This document shows, one piece after another, positions 34,155 to 47,177 of a stretch of 64,000 nt of DNA (the first letter of the stretch is position 1; every line of letters starts with the position of its first letter). The stretch is from the NCBI GenBank assembly GCA_025266875.1, contig JALLLT010000006.1, positions 1,054,001 through 1,118,000 of the forward strand, given 5' to 3'. This DNA is from Fennellomyces sp. T-0311. Lineage: Eukaryota > Mucoromycota > Mucoromycetes > Mucorales > Lichtheimiaceae. Both the position numbers and the translations under genes were made by a program. The notes beneath the pieces are model-generated. The model was not told the DNA's origin and ran no database searches. It saw nothing but the letters and a program-made list of their open reading frames with translations.

Positions 34155-34613
34155 TCATCTCTTCCATAGGTACCGTTTCGGTGGCGAGTCCCAACGGACG
34201 TTCGTACACCTCATTGCGCCATTTACTGTCTTCAGTTCGCCTTCTCGACGGTACTTATACAGCTTCATTGGGCACAAACATACAGGACATGCGTGTTCTT
34301 TTTTGCTGTTCAGGATTTGTGCAAGAGTTGTCGATGTTTGGGTTGCTTCGACACTGCTTCTCTTCAAAGCCTTTATAACTTTGATGAGGTCCTCTCTCCC
34401 CGGAATACGCTCTGTCAGGTGCCTCGTTGCGTCCTCAAATCGCTCTGCAGAAAGTTGCGTGGTGTTTATTTGAAGATTGCTGGCAGAAGTGAAACGAGTT
34501 GCACCGTAGTTAGCATCAATTATGGCGAATGGTGTGGAAAAAAAGAGATGAAGATGGTAAAGCTGTGTTTCCCCCCCCCCACCCTCTTGTTTTCTTCGCT
34601 GCAACTCTGACAT
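34155..34613 (-). other. Uncertain minus-strand ORF, 152 aa
   Basis: Not recognised. ATG 34613 opens a frame with a G-run (ten consecutive C on the plus strand near 34568) coding a Gly stretch. Then come a helical segment (REDLIKVIKALKRSS) and a CPVCLCPMKLYKYRREG stretch with a CxxC pair. A second minus frame (34209-33985) overlaps its end and could join by a splice or a one-base shift. The fit is not good enough to call a gene. It could be a small real gene, a broken one, or chance. Confidence 0.3.
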
Positions 34614-36457
34614 AAATTTCTGGCGTCCATTCTCAAACCCAACCCTGCAATGTCTACTTCAGCGGTCAACCGATGGGATCGTTACACAGTGGGTACCATT
34701 GCCTTCATGCAGCTACCCTTTCGCTTGCTTCCAGAATTGACGACCGCCTTGCCACATATCACACACCACCTCTGCTCTTCTCGCATCAGCGCTACCCCAT
34801 GATATCATGTACACGCAACAGCATCCAGTACCACACATAACAGTATGCCACCGTTTTCCATTGATTGATTGAAACTTTTCTCTCAGCAGTCCCTATCATT
34901 TCCTTTTCTATGCAAGAAAAGTCATATCTCCTACCGCAGTTGGCCAGTAGCTTATGCGGTGCAGTACAATAGAGAATAGGGTCATGGATGAAACGAGAAA
35001 CTCACTAGCTCATACGAAGACTCCATTCAACGATTTCCTCATTTGGCTTGATCTCAGTGGTACAGATTCACCGATTCCACCCAGCCAGCACTTCCTCTCC
35101 ACTTAGTGGTACACTCTTGTACTTTCCTCTTCCTTACTTCTTACCCATATCTTCAAACAGGACAGGAAACACAAACAATAAAGGCAGAAAGCAAGCAAAA
35201 GAATATATCATACTACCCCTTTTTAGCTAGATTTTTGGAGAACGGACCCCCTCCCTCTCTTTCTTTTCCCTTGTTCACAGAGCGGGAATGCGAATAGCGA
35301 TGCGCTTCAAGCCATATTATTTTGTAAAAAGAAAATAAAATATGTAGTAAGTCTGATATTGACAGTTTGTGAACCGTACACGACGGTTGCCGGACGATGC
35401 ACTGCTCTCCCAGCTGATCTTGCAGCTACCTCGCAGCCGCATTTGCTGGTATGGTCAACCTCACAAAACCGATTTATGACAGCGCCTGCACCACTGACCG
35501 CACCATATGACAAAAATCAACCAAGCTCTGATCCTGGGAGGCGGTCTAACTCCGGAATTTAGAGACCCTCTACCAAAATGAATGAGCTTGGTTGTGTGAG
35601 TCTGTTCGCGTGGGGACATTACAGCAATAACTTATAGTAAAACAAGTGTCGTGATCGCCAGCATAGAGATATGAACCGCCGGCCCTGACAATCTTATTCG
35701 TAAATTAAAGGGAAAAAAGAAATATGTCAAACGATATGCGTTGCTTTTTCCTCTGAAAAATTAACACATAGTTACTTCTCTTTTAAATACAGAGATGTCA
35801 CGCTTTTTAATGAAGCTTTTACAAAACTTACAACAGGAAGGCCCTCTTCATTAGCATTCTACATCGTGCACCAATGAATTTAATGATGCTAATGATATAG
35901 AAACGTAAATATTTGTGTTCTTGTTTATACTAATATTCCTATTACGTTGTTTTTTTACGGCAATCTATTTTTTCTTCGTTCTTCATTTTACATTGGCCGC
36001 TTTTTTGATACCCAGTGAAACAGCGTAATGTTTCTAAAACTCATTCTTCTTCCCAAATCATAAATGATACGTACACCCCTTCGTTTCATTAGAGATCGTA
36101 ACCTATTTTTCTTGCCTCTATTTTGTTGGTATGGCAACCAAAAGCGTGACGGATGGGCAGACTGACCAACCCATTTCTAAGTGCGTTCTTTTCCAACTCC
36201 GTATAGAACGCCAAAAAAGGGAAATGTCATAGAGGAAATGGAGAGAGATTTAATTGCTGTACACAAAAGAGGGAGACTCGATTTCGAATGGTAAGAAAAT
36301 AGGAGAAGGAAGAAAAAGGTTTCTGTACAAAAAAAGCGTGAAAAAAAGAATAGGCTATGTACTAATTATATGGGAAGAACGAGAGCGCATTTGCTGCTAG
36401 TGGGGTTGCTTATGGGGGGAGGGGAATGAGAAGGTTTCTTTTGTTATGATAAAATGC
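34614..36457. other. Intergenic region
   Basis: 1.8 kb without a recognised gene. Short frames, several T- and A-rich tracts, and the 3' flank of the minus-strand PHD gene at the right end. Confidence 0.4.
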
Positions 36458-38414
36458 TCATTCTACGTGTCTGGACTCGTTATCGCTGCTGTTGAGAATG
36501 TTCCATAGTGGATTCTTGCCCTTTTCCCGAAGTATCTTGTTATTCTCAATATATGCCTCGTACTCATTCTTTCCAATTTCCATAGGTTCCGGTTCAACAT
36601 GTTCGGCCGGCGACTGTTCACCATCATCGTCATCGCTATCCCCGCTATCCAGCTACATGCGTTGTTTGGTCAGCAAAAAAGGGCAGTGGCCAAGCGATCG
36701 GATTACTTTTACCAATCGTACTGCGCGAACGAGCATTGCCATATTACGCTCCTCCTCCGGAATTTCCGAATCTTCTTGCGCGAACCTGGCCAATGCCGCC
36801 TTTATCTCCGCGATTCCTTCGGCACACTTTTAAGAATAATTTAGCACCAAATAAAGCCATCCATTCTGTCACAGCACTCACTATTCTAGTATCTTCCTCC
36901 GTTGCAGGTAATTCTTCACCTTGGCTCATTGGCGATAGGTGTGACAATGACCTGTTATTTTTGCATGTGAGTTTCTTCATTGCGACTTAAACTTGCTTTT
37001 TTTTACCTCGGGTAACCAAGTTTGAACGATTCGTACGGCAATCGATAGACGGTTTGGTTGTATTTGATCATTGGATTCCCTTCGTGAACAGATGATCGTC
37101 GCGCCGTTGAAACTTTCTCAGTTTCTTCTTGTTCGGAAACTTCGTCATCTTCATCACTATCACCACTGCCAGGTGCAGGATCAACAAGAACACTCTGACG
37201 CTTTTGGCGCATGCGTGGCTAAAATAATAATAAAAAAAAAGAGTTAAAAGTCAAATTAAAATGTACATACAGTTTACTATCGTTACCAGAACATGTTCAA
37301 CATGTGTAGGGCACATCCATTTACGTGCTGGATTTGGCATGGAAACCATGGGTGGATCTACACAATCCATGTGCCAGCTCAATGGACAATAATCGCAAGT
37401 GATCATTCGACCGTGTAATGCACTCTTTCGACATCGAAAGCATACAATAATGTTGCCTTCTGCATCTTTAAGTCGTCGTTCGTCATACAGGTCCGCTTGT
37501 GGACCCGATCTGTAAATAGAAATAATAAATTCGCGTGTTTTTAAAGAGTTTAAATATCACCTACTTGTGTCGTACGGGTTTAATGGCTGATGAATCCACG
37601 TACTGGCCAACCTTGTCCATGGAAACTGCAATCACTGATAAGCTGCGCGCAGAACCAAAATCCAAGCTCAGATGACTTACCGCCTTCGAAATAGTTGATG
37701 ATTTCAATAGGTGGCCGATAAGCAACAGGATTCCGTGAATCTAAATCTTGGATCATTCGATGGAACAAGGCGGTGACTGCAGGAAAAGGAGGAGGCGTGG
37801 GGACAGAATTCTGCATGCAAAAAAAGTAAATGATGCAAATTCATGCATTGTTCACACACACATACCTGACTTGACCGTTTATGCTCACATTCGCGACAGT
37901 ACCATTCGCCTTCTAGATGTTCCACGTCACTGTCATCCATTGGTGGATCAACGCATGTAAAGTGAAACGCTTTGGGACATGCATCACAGCATAAAAACCG
38001 ACCTACAAACCCGCACGACGAACAAAAATCGTTATTCTAGAAGAATTTAGCTATAAAAAATTACGCTATCCTTTTTATTGCCTTACCTTTATTGGGGAGT
38101 CATCGGCACCTTCTTTATGATTGTTTCGTCTCTTTAAGGGACGTTTGGAGGAGTCGCTAAAATAAATAAAATGGAGAATAATGGGATTATTAGTAACTCC
38201 GAGAATGAAGCCGATAAACTGACCCCCACACACATACACAACACAGCCCAACAACCCAAAAACCAGGTTTCTTTTCTTTTTTTTTTACATACGTTTCTAC
38301 TGCTGCTAGCTTGCGCTTATCGCCTGCGCCGTCGTCAGGAAAATTAGGAGACGCAGATGAGTGTGGTCGGCTCGGTGATGCTGACCGTGTTGCACGACGA
38401 GTCATTCGCTTCAT
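36458..38414 (-). CDS. Two-PHD-finger protein, RCO1/PHF12-like (Rpd3S subunit)
   Basis: Rco1-type proteins anchor the Rpd3S deacetylase to H3K36-methylated coding chromatin. Ten exons: 38414-38293, 38156-38087, 38036-37866, 37810-37681, 37634-37565, 37509-37287, 37218-37007, 36951-36882, 36826-36713, 36652-36458; 458 aa. The first PHD finger is in exon 3 (~65-121): CSSCG, LCCDACPKAFHFTCVDPP, WYCREC. A middle SIN3/Eaf3-interaction-like helix follows (TALFHRMIQDLDSRNPVAYR), then a second PHD (~165-215): CFRCRKS, CDYCPLSWHMDCVDPP, WMCPTH. The tail is acidic and coiled and ends NPLWNILNSSDNESRHVE. The order PHD-linker-PHD with a downstream helix is that of Rco1/PHF12. The protein is smaller than yeast Rco1, so orthology is likely but not proved. 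Every junction keeps frame. Confidence 0.88.
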
Positions 38415-39226
38415 GATTATATATAGATATATGGAAATATATAAATATATATAGCGTTGCTGCAGAGCAATTAGAATCGTATAGAAGAGCATTTGCCTCT
38501 GTCTAATTTACCGCCTAGCTTTGATTCAGATCGCACAAGATGTGAGTTGCGCCAGATAGTGCTGCCTAGCGTTATCTCTTAGGAAGTTTTTTTTCTGGTA
38601 GCGCTTGTTGCTATTCTTCTTTGTCGCTGTTCTCAACCAACGAGTACTCTTTTTCTTTCTAGCTCCCTTTTGGGTTGAATGTTCTATGATAGCACAAGTA
38701 AGTTGTATTGTACACAGGATATATATTCAATCCGTAAGTAAAACACCCGACCCACACACCCAACACACACACACAGCGCGTGCGAGCGCTAAGTTATTCT
38801 TTCTGGCAAAGAAAAAACCCAATAGCTCAAATAGGAGAAACGGCAGCGACAAGTTACTTGTTTGTACAAAGCTGATCGTGATTTACCCGACACTAATGGA
38901 ATTCACATGAACCTCCCCCCACAAAAAAAACCTCCCTTCTCAAACAACACATCGTCATGGTGAAAACCAATGACGGATCTTGTTTTTTTTTAAATGTCGT
39001 TCTCCTGCTCGTCCTCCCATAGCCGATAAAGAAAACCACACAACGCAGCATATATCTTGCAAAGAGACTCACCTGAGAGGAGTAAGGTGCGCTGAGTAAT
39101 AAGTCGAGTTAGCGAGTAAGAAAGTTGGAACTTAGAGAAAAGAAGAGACCTGGAAAAATTGGTTTGCGCCTCTCTCTCTTTGTATTTTTTGGCCTCCCGA
39201 CTTTTTTTATCGCAGAGTATTTTTTT
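38415..39226. other. Spacer between PHD gene start and BRCT gene end
   Basis: 812 bp containing the PHD gene promoter and the BRCT 3' region (both genes on the minus strand). It includes a TA-rich stretch (about 38420-38455) directly upstream of the PHD start and a CA dinucleotide tract near 38750-38778. No coding frame is credible. Confidence 0.45.
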
Positions 39227-40216
39227 TTATTTGCTCCCTTTGTGTCTCTTATTTGGAGATGAAACGCGACGACCTCGCCCACGCCGTGCCGTCTCTTTGC
39301 CCTTCGGCTCCTCGCTGTAGAACGATTGCTCGCCGTACCACACCTGCATCCGTTCTTCGCTGCCAAGGTTTCCTACTTGCAGGTCGTCTGTTAGAAACGG
39401 TGATGGCTGCTGCTGCTGTTCTTGCTGCTGCTTGCTTCTCTCCTTGGACGCTTGCACCGCTTGCAATATCTTGGTTATCGCTGCCGACCGTTTCTCTCGA
39501 CGACGCAAAAGCATCTGTTCATCCTCTTCATCCGTTGACGACGATGACTCTTGCTGGCCTTGTCCATTTGGCTGCTGCTCTTCCTCTTCTTGTTCTTCTT
39601 CTTCATCAGACGACAACCCAAACTGCGCAGGATCAACCTTGAACGGGTTATCTTCCTGATGCACCCGTTTCCCTTGACTATCCGCAATAGAAAGCCGTGG
39701 CACATGCAGCGATGGATCGGTATCGTAAGGATAATAAGACTCACCACGACGTTCCTTCATCTCGTAACAATCAATCACCCACTGCGGATTCACTAATCGA
39801 ACTCTTGCTTCCAACGCTTGAGTTACAAGCCGTGGTACTCGCTGCTTTACTCCATTATTACTAGTCGGCGAGTGTACCACGTGAGTCACGTTTTTGCCCA
39901 TAGCGTCAGCAACTTTGGCACCCATGGCTGTGCACATTTGTACAAGTCGTTGCGATTCCCATAAACTTTTGTCAATCAGTACAATCACTCGCTCCAATAC
40001 TGTCGACCGCTCTGCAGAAGAGATCGGCGCCTGATCGTCCTCCAGGCTTTCCAGATCAAGCGTGAATGACCGATTGTTATTGTTGATCAGAGGATTCGGT
40101 TGCGAAAGTGTCGGTCGCCGTCGACGCATGGGGGTTTTGGTCTTTCGTCGAACGGCGATTGGCAAAGGTCGCTTGAATCTGAACGAGTCTGCTGTGATTG
40201 CTTCTGGTGGAGGCAT
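39227..40216 (-). CDS. BRCT-domain protein
   Basis: BRCT domains bind phosphopeptides in DNA-damage signalling. Single exon, 329 aa from ATG 40216 (MPPPEAITADSFRFKRPLPI). The longer upstream frame has low-complexity sequence and is not used. The N-terminal ~60 residues are basic (RRKTKTPMRRRRP). One BRCT domain covers about 70-170: LERVIVLIDKSLWES, a glycine turn (AMGAKVADAMGKNVTHVVHS), and the Trp motif NPQWVIDCYEMKERRGESYY. Then follow an acidic Glu/Gln stretch (EEEEQEEEEQQPNGQGQQE), a Gln-rich coil and a basic RGRGRR end, which would suit a nuclear scaffold. A single BRCT with this layout is not diagnostic (TopBP1-, Rtt107- and Mdb1-like genes all differ), so no symbol is given. Confidence 0.88.
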   Translation of the reverse strand: MPPPEAITADSFRFKRPLPIAVRRKTKTPMRRRRPTLSQPNPLINNNNRSFTLDLESLEDDQAPISSAERSTVLERVIVLIDKSLWESQRLVQMCTAMGAKVADAMGKNVTHVVHSPTSNNGVKQRVPRLVTQALEARVRLVNPQWVIDCYEMKERRGESYYPYDTDPSLHVPRLSIADSQGKRVHQEDNPFKVDPAQFGLSSDEEEEQEEEEQQPNGQGQQESSSSTDEEDEQMLLRRREKRSAAITKILQAVQASKERSKQQQEQQQQPSPFLTDDLQVGNLGSEERMQVWYGEQSFYSEEPKGKETARRGRGRRVSSPNKRHKGSK

Positions 40217-40888
40217 ATTGGAAAGAGGCTTTATCGCGGAATAAGAAAGCAAAAGGCAATGCGCAGCATTGAGACACACATAAAATATTAACAATTTCCT
40301 CTTTTTTCCCAAGCACACTCTCTCTGTACTGATGTTTACTTCATCGCACCTGTCTAGTGATTTGAGGTGCAAGCAATATATCCATAGAGAGATGGAGCCT
40401 TGTTTATGCTGCAACTCTCAATTATTGGATATCTGTCCTCGCCGAGCCTATTAACCCGAATACTAAATCGCTTACCAAAAACGGCCCTTTCTTTCACATC
40501 TATAGATTAATTGACCTGATTCAGTTCGTGACCATTCATTCCTTCACATGTTGTATTCGCCGGCACACGAGATCACCTCTATCTAGGCTGTGAGTAGTAG
40601 GTATGCCGCGTAATCGAGAGTAATTGTTGTCTATAGCCGACTAACTGCTGCTGCCGATCATTCGTAAGTGGTCTGCTCTGCATCGAATATTACCCGTTCG
40701 CTTCTGCTATTAATAGGTCCCGGAACGGCAGGCTGCCAGATACGTAATAAAGTGGTCGCTCGATACTTTTCATAGACAACATTTCATAGATCACGAAACA
40801 ACAACGGTAATATAGATCACCCTAACCATAGACAGGGAAATTATCACGTGATGTATCAATATTTTGCTTTTTCTGCAGCAAAGTTCTA
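40217..40888. other. Spacer between BRCT gene start and MON2 end
   Basis: 672 bp with the BRCT promoter and MON2 3' flank. No gene or repeat recognised. Confidence 0.45.
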
Positions 40889-43800
40889 TTATATTGAAGG
40901 CGGCTGTGCAATAGACCCAAGACCAATCTCGGCACCTGCAATTTGCAGACAGTCGCGTATTAAGCTAACTACAGTGGGATCATCGCATGTGATCATCCTA
41001 CACAATGTTGGATATAAGTAGAACAAGTGTCCTCTTGGGCCAGACAAGAGAAGCTGTCTTGCAGTACCTAAACGAACCAAATTAAAACCAAAATCGTTCC
41101 ACAATGTTCCACATGCTTACCCTTATCCTCCTCCTTGCACGCCAGGATATCACGTTGAAGTCGAAGTTCCAGTGATTGCCGCAAAAAGAATAGCATCTCT
41201 TCTTTTCGGACCCTGCAAAAGGCATACAAAGTTAAAACTTGAATCTTTTGCGAAATATACTTTTGGGTTTGGTAAAAACCCTGCTCGAGGTTAGAGCAAA
41301 CTCCTCACCCCATCAAGTACCTTGGAAATGGGCAACGACCTAGCAATGGTTCATCGGCAGTATAGTTTCGAAGAATTGTTTCGCAACGCTCTAGCAAAAC
41401 TGGTATAGCAGCACGAGCAATCCGTTTCCGTACTTGAAAATAATCTTTTTTTTCTTTTTTAGTAATGTGATCATCATTTAGTTGGGATAAAATATTTTAC
41501 CTTGCTTTTCGGCAGAGCATAGGATGAAAAGAGTTTTGAGTGCAGCATAAGCAAATGATTCTTTCATCACTGGCACAATGGTGCCTGTAGTTCCAACAAT
41601 ATCACCCGATCGTTCGTTTCCGGATTCATCTTCAATCGCAAGCTCTTTGGTGGCAATTTCTTCTTCACTTTGTCGATGAGAATCGCTTTCATCCACGTAA
41701 TATAGTCGAGAACTTTCTCGTACAACATCCACAAGTTTCTCAATTAATTCGTCAGGAACACGTGGTTCGCCAAGATAAATCACGATATCGTTCTGGATAA
41801 CGCTTAGTACCGAAATATCGAAGTGTTCGTCCACATCCAATTCTTCAATTGTCATACTAGAAGGCGGTGTGCTAACATATATTTGATTAGTAACTAATTA
41901 AAAAGCTAGTTCACAAAAAGCACTTACCTGGGTGATAATAAGCTACCGTGGAAAATATCGATTAGCGTTCGCCATACACCAGTAAACCGATCCAATGGAA
42001 CATCTACAATGGAAAAAAAAGGTTAAAAAATGTGGCACAGCATGTTACAAGCAAAACCTTTTACCTTCACCAAACCCATGCAGCTTCTCCAAGCCTAGGC
42101 GCAGCACTTCTAGTAATCCAGTAGTTGCTAATTTCCACAAAGGAGTCTTGTCATCACCGTGCTTGTATGAAGGAGGACAATCGTATTTCAGTTTCATCGG
42201 TAATCCAAACGCGCCAATCATACGTTCGTAAACACCTTCGGCGTATAGCGAAAGGTCATTGACATGAGTATTAAACAGATTCACAACCATCTTGCTAGCT
42301 TCCTTGTTCAAGGCAATATACGTGACGGTAGAGTATCGTCGTTGCTGCGGGGACAAGTTGTTTTTGGATTTGTCAGCCTCTTGCGGGCCCAAAAATGCCA
42401 AGGTCATGTATTCCGAAAGATCGCGTAATACAAGTGGTGGTATTCCCGGTCTATCCATGTCAAGCACCTGCATCACTTTTAGCACAGCTTCTTGCAACGG
42501 AGACAAATGGTCAATATCCGGTCGATATTGCACACTAGTCGAATAAACAAGCACATTCTTCAAAATGCCCAGTAAATTTTCGGTATCCTTCAAACTGAAT
42601 GTTGGCGCAATCACTCGATAAAGGTCGGTAAACATGCTGACATACGCAGTAAGCATATCTTGAGAGAAGTCATCCGAAATGGCCGCTGCGCTGGAGGATG
42701 AAAGTGAGAGTGTAAGCAGATGAAGATCAGAATCCAGCTGCTTGCTTCTTCGTTCCATGGTATCGTCGTCTTGCATCACCATACTTTCGCCAATCAATAA
42801 CCAAGAGTCCCATGCACTGCGCCAGAGAGGGATTATTTCTTCAGTTGAAGAAACCTCCGGAGGTTGTCGAGATACGATGCTTTGGAAACTCTTGATACTG
42901 GCCAATGATACTTCTTGGCTTGAACGCAAACAAGAGTCCTCCAGTTGTGCCAACAGCAGTGACCATGCTCGATCGAATCTTGATAACGTGTAAAGCTTGC
43001 CCAGAAAATCGCGGAAGATGCCAGATAAACCGGTAAGTACAAGTACTTTCGTCTCGTCCCACTGTTTGTCTGCTGTATCGCGAGAATGGTGCAGCATGAA
43101 TCCGGATGCATCACGATCTGCCGTAGGTGACGATGCTTTGTTTGCTTGTGCTTGCATCATTCGTACAGCGCGAATCGATGACATTTTGATCGCATCCAAC
43201 AAAGGAAACAGTACTTCCCATACGCAAGCGCTCCATAAATGTTGGTTTAATAGACTGCCATTCATCATGATGGTGCGGAAAAGTGTTTGGTTGGCGCCGT
43301 TCCGTACTTCCGGTCGCCAGTCCGTACAAATATGCGATAGCTGCAGAAGCAAAAGCATCCACAAGATGCTCAATGTCGTTAATTCCTTTTCATCACCCAA
43401 CGGTTGATCGATATTCAACCATTCTCGTTCGATTGGCGTATTATCCTCCTGACTGCTCTTCTTTGCTGCATCCAGTCGCTTGGTTTGAATGAAATCCGAC
43501 AAGTTCCACAGCAATCCGATCGCTGTCAAGCTGATATTGACATCCTCGCTCTGCATACCGAATGCGCCTAGCGTGGCAATACATTGTCGCAAACAATCAG
43601 GTGATAGGAGGGATAAAAAGTCGGTACAGATCAATTGAAGACTGGCGAACGCAACCTTGATCAACCCACTTGGTTGGTACTTGGCCGTTCGCAAGGAAGA
43701 CACTGTTGTATCGATACTGGTACGTGCATCATCCTCATTGCTCTTGACTTCAGCATCGTGATCATCATAATCCTGATGATGTGCACCAATCGAAGGTGCC

Positions 43801-46800
43801 GTCACATGCTTCACCATTTCAAAAATAAGTCCCCAGCCGCACGTAAATGAATGACCAGATGTCTGCAGCAACTTGTTGAGTGTTTCGAGACCGGTTCGTT
43901 GCACTTCTGTAAACACTTTGGCTTTTTCTCCATCAGCGTTGAAAATCGGTGAATCTCCTTTGGGAGGCGAGAAATTGATGCATTGGTTTAATGCCTTCAA
44001 TAATCGGATCTGAAGGTTTTCCTCCGTCTCCTTATGTTCAGAAAGACTGTGATCCATGGCACTGATCACAATGTCGGCAATTGATTCGCAACACTGAGTA
44101 CGGATCGTGCCAGGCGTCGGTGGATAGTTGGCTGTGGCGATGAGATGCGATGTGATTAAATCCCATGCACCAGGGTCTCGATCAGGATTGATGAGCCGAC
44201 CCATATCAAGAGTGGAGATGTACCGCAGCTTCTCAATAGCAAATGACGTCTTGTTGAAGATTTTCTATACACAAAGCAAGGTTAGATCATGTCAGGTGTT
44301 ATTTTAGTTCATTGTTACCGCTCGTGATGACTTTGTGGAAGAGGCAGTTTCTTCTTCTTGCGATGGCAAACCACTGGCTTCAGAACTAAGTCTGCATAGT
44401 GCAACAGTGAAAGCATTAAAAGCACCGTCGTCCAGGTATCGACTGTTTTCAAAGAGACGGTTCAAAGAGCCATGGATAATGGCAATGTGATCAGCATCCA
44501 TGAGTTGACTTGTGCTGGGAGGATCTGCTGATATAAAAAAAAAGAACACTCACAATTAGGTTTTACTGCATAGCCTTTTACTATATCGAGAACCTTACTT
44601 GATCCAGCATTAGCTTGGGCAGCAATCGATGAAGCCGAAGTTGTTGTACCGGACAATGTTCGACGTACACTGGGTGGTCCTGGTTCTCTTGATCCAGGTG
44701 TTGTTCCTTTGGGTGTTGGACGATTAAACAACAAGAAATCGGCCTGTTGCAAAGTCTCCAAAATAAGATACCAGGAAGAGCCCAAAACACCACCCAAAAA
44801 CATGGCAATATTCAGCAAGACACGCAAGCTGTACAAATTCTTGTCGCTGAGCACGATATTCGCCAAAAGTTGTTGCTGTTGAACAGGCAAATCCGAATAC
44901 GCGATCGACATTGTTGTCGTAGAAACCGTCGCCACGCTTGTTGAACTGCCAGCATTCTTGTTGGAAAACAGCCCCGAAGACAAGACTGGTGCTGCTGGGA
45001 TGGCATTTTTGCAGAGGTTGGTCAGGAATGCATCCCGTGGGACGACAAGGTCCAAAACACCGCAAACATTGGTGAAATTTTGATACGATCGCATGGTGCT
45101 TTGGAACAATTCTTCGTCGAGATTTGCAGAGAGATAGAATGACATGGCAGCTAATAGTCCAGGCCATGCGACATTGGCCATGTCGGTAATCAAGGCCAAG
45201 TCTCGTTTGGTGGATTCGCTTGGTTGAGTTACGTCTGGTGTGGTGGCTCTAGGACGTTCACTAGCGGCTGATTTGATCGTGGAGGAGCTCAGACTTCGTA
45301 CACTGCCAGCAGCAAATCGAGGAAGAGCAAATCCTGCAAGTCCATCGGCAATGGCGTTTAGACATACAGCGGCGAGATAGAATATGTAGGTTTCGGGGAT
45401 AGCAGGCGGATCCGCCTTATCAAGTTGATCAATACTAAACATACACTGTGAGAAATCCTATAAAAAGTATGACAGTTGTAACTAACCATTGAATACGCAT
45501 AGTGGATCCTCCAGCGCTCAAACAAGGACTATTCGCCTCTCCTCCAGTAAATGTGGCACTACCAGTGGTGTGCAGCGAATAACCGCCAGGACCTGACCCA
45601 TGGTCAATGCTATCTCGACCACCTTGGGTAGCACCGATCAATTGTGGACGTTCCGTTGCCAATCGTCCAAATGCTGTAATCATATCCCGAAACACATTCG
45701 TCGAACTGCCTTGACGATCATACCATTTGTAGATGGAGCAAAGTAACATTGAATCGCTGCACACACCACGGAAAATTTCCATTGCAAGGACACGTTGCCA
45801 ATGTGGGTTTTCTGGTTCAAGGATTTTTACAAACATCGACAAGAATATCTCACATTCTGTCACCTTTTCGCAAAAATCAGCACTTTTCTCCAGAAAAAAA
45901 CAACAGCCCTTTCCACTTACCAGAATCTCGCTGAATTGCTTAATCAATATGTACACAACCCTGGTCAATCGCATCGTTTGCGGGAATTCGTGTTTTTCGG
46001 AAAAGTTTTTGATAATAAGCGGACATACACGTTCACGTAGCAGTGAACTGAGCTCCTTGTGCTAATATTATCCACTATATCAGCAAACTCCACCCCATGA
46101 AATTCCACTTGATCGATACCTCACGGAACAATGTATAGTGATTCGTCAACACACTTTCAACAAGCTCCAATCCAAATGTCTTTGATAAATGATTCAGGCG
46201 CAGAAACTCGGGTGGTTCATTGTTTGTCAGCAGACACAGGTCTTGAAACAGATAATAGGCATCTTTGGCGCACGGACGTAAGGTGATGGAGTCGCCAGAG
46301 CTTAGCTCGATTTCTGTTTTCCGATTACTATTAGTTTCTCTATGACACCAAATCCAATTACGCCACGTTACCATGCTTTGGTTCATCATCCGCAGCCGTA
46401 GCCGCATCCTCCCGCGTCACCTTATCAAACACAAAAATAACAAGTTGCCGCAACGTCGCAGCGGCCGTGTTGTTGACAACCACAATTTTGGAATCTTGGA
46501 GCCGGAAGCAGATAAGTAATGCCTAAAAACAGGTCAACACACTCTAGCTCAGCGCAAGCGCCGCCCAAGTTTACCTCTGCCAAAATATCATCGTGCACGC
46601 TGCGATAGTTGGTCAACAATGGCAGCACGGTTTGTAGTATTTTCAGCTGGATCTCGACACCATGAACACTGATATCCGTCAATTTACGTAGGATGGTCCT
46701 CACAGAAGTCTAACAATCCTGTTTGAGCAACGCTTCCTCTCCCCTTTTAGTCCATTCATTTCTCACCTCTGGTATGGCATGAAAAGATATAAGTTTCTGG

Positions 46801-47177
46801 ATGCATCCTATCGCAATAGTGACCAATTTGACCTGTTTTGTCTCGCAGGCCAGAACAAATGGTCGCAATGCATCCTCCGACTTTGATAATTCTTTTTCAA
46901 TAGTTTCGTTAGGTTCCTCCTTTGTTGCCATGATACGAAAAACCAATTTACCATTTGCGATATTGTAACCAGGGCGTTCTTTGAAGCTTCGTAGGATAGC
47001 GCTGAGTCGTTCGGCAGCCTGCATAAATTTTTAAGTCGTTAAGCTCTTTTGTTCGAATGGTGTCAAACAGAGAAAAAAAGTTTTTGCGTTTACTTCTTTT
47101 ATTTCAGGGTGTTTTCTTCGAGCTTCACTGGATAGAGATAAGAGTTCGGTTTGCAAAAAAGCTGTCAACCCACTCAT
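40889..47177 (-). CDS. MON2: MON2, Sec7-related trans-Golgi/endosome trafficking scaffold
   Basis: Large DCB-HUS-HDS scaffold related to Arf exchange factors but without the Sec7 catalytic domain. With DOP1 and the NEO1 flippase it controls endosome-to-Golgi trafficking. Fifteen exons: 47177-47094, 47018-46767, 46709-46575, 46522-46372, 46313-46120, 46061-45921, 45863-45487, 45434-44599, 44527-44319, 44264-42065, 42003-41928, 41871-41501, 41432-41321, 41212-41121, 41067-40889; 1802 aa. The N-terminal DCB is MSGLTAFLQTELLSLSSEAR; the HUS-like block is LRPCAKDAYYLFQDLCLLTN and FGLELVESVLTNH. Exon 7-8 splices to IQCIDQLDKADPPAIPETY, a Mon2 hallmark that fixes the junction (donor 45486, acceptor 45435). 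Exon 10, 2.2 kb, holds most HDS repeats (LNKLLQTSGHSFTCGWGLIF). The whole gene is present and keeps frame. Confidence 0.94.

Noticed and set aside
39400..39660. Plus-strand Ser-rich and Leu-rich frames opposite the BRCT gene
   Set aside because: Antisense shadows of the Glu/Gln-rich region.
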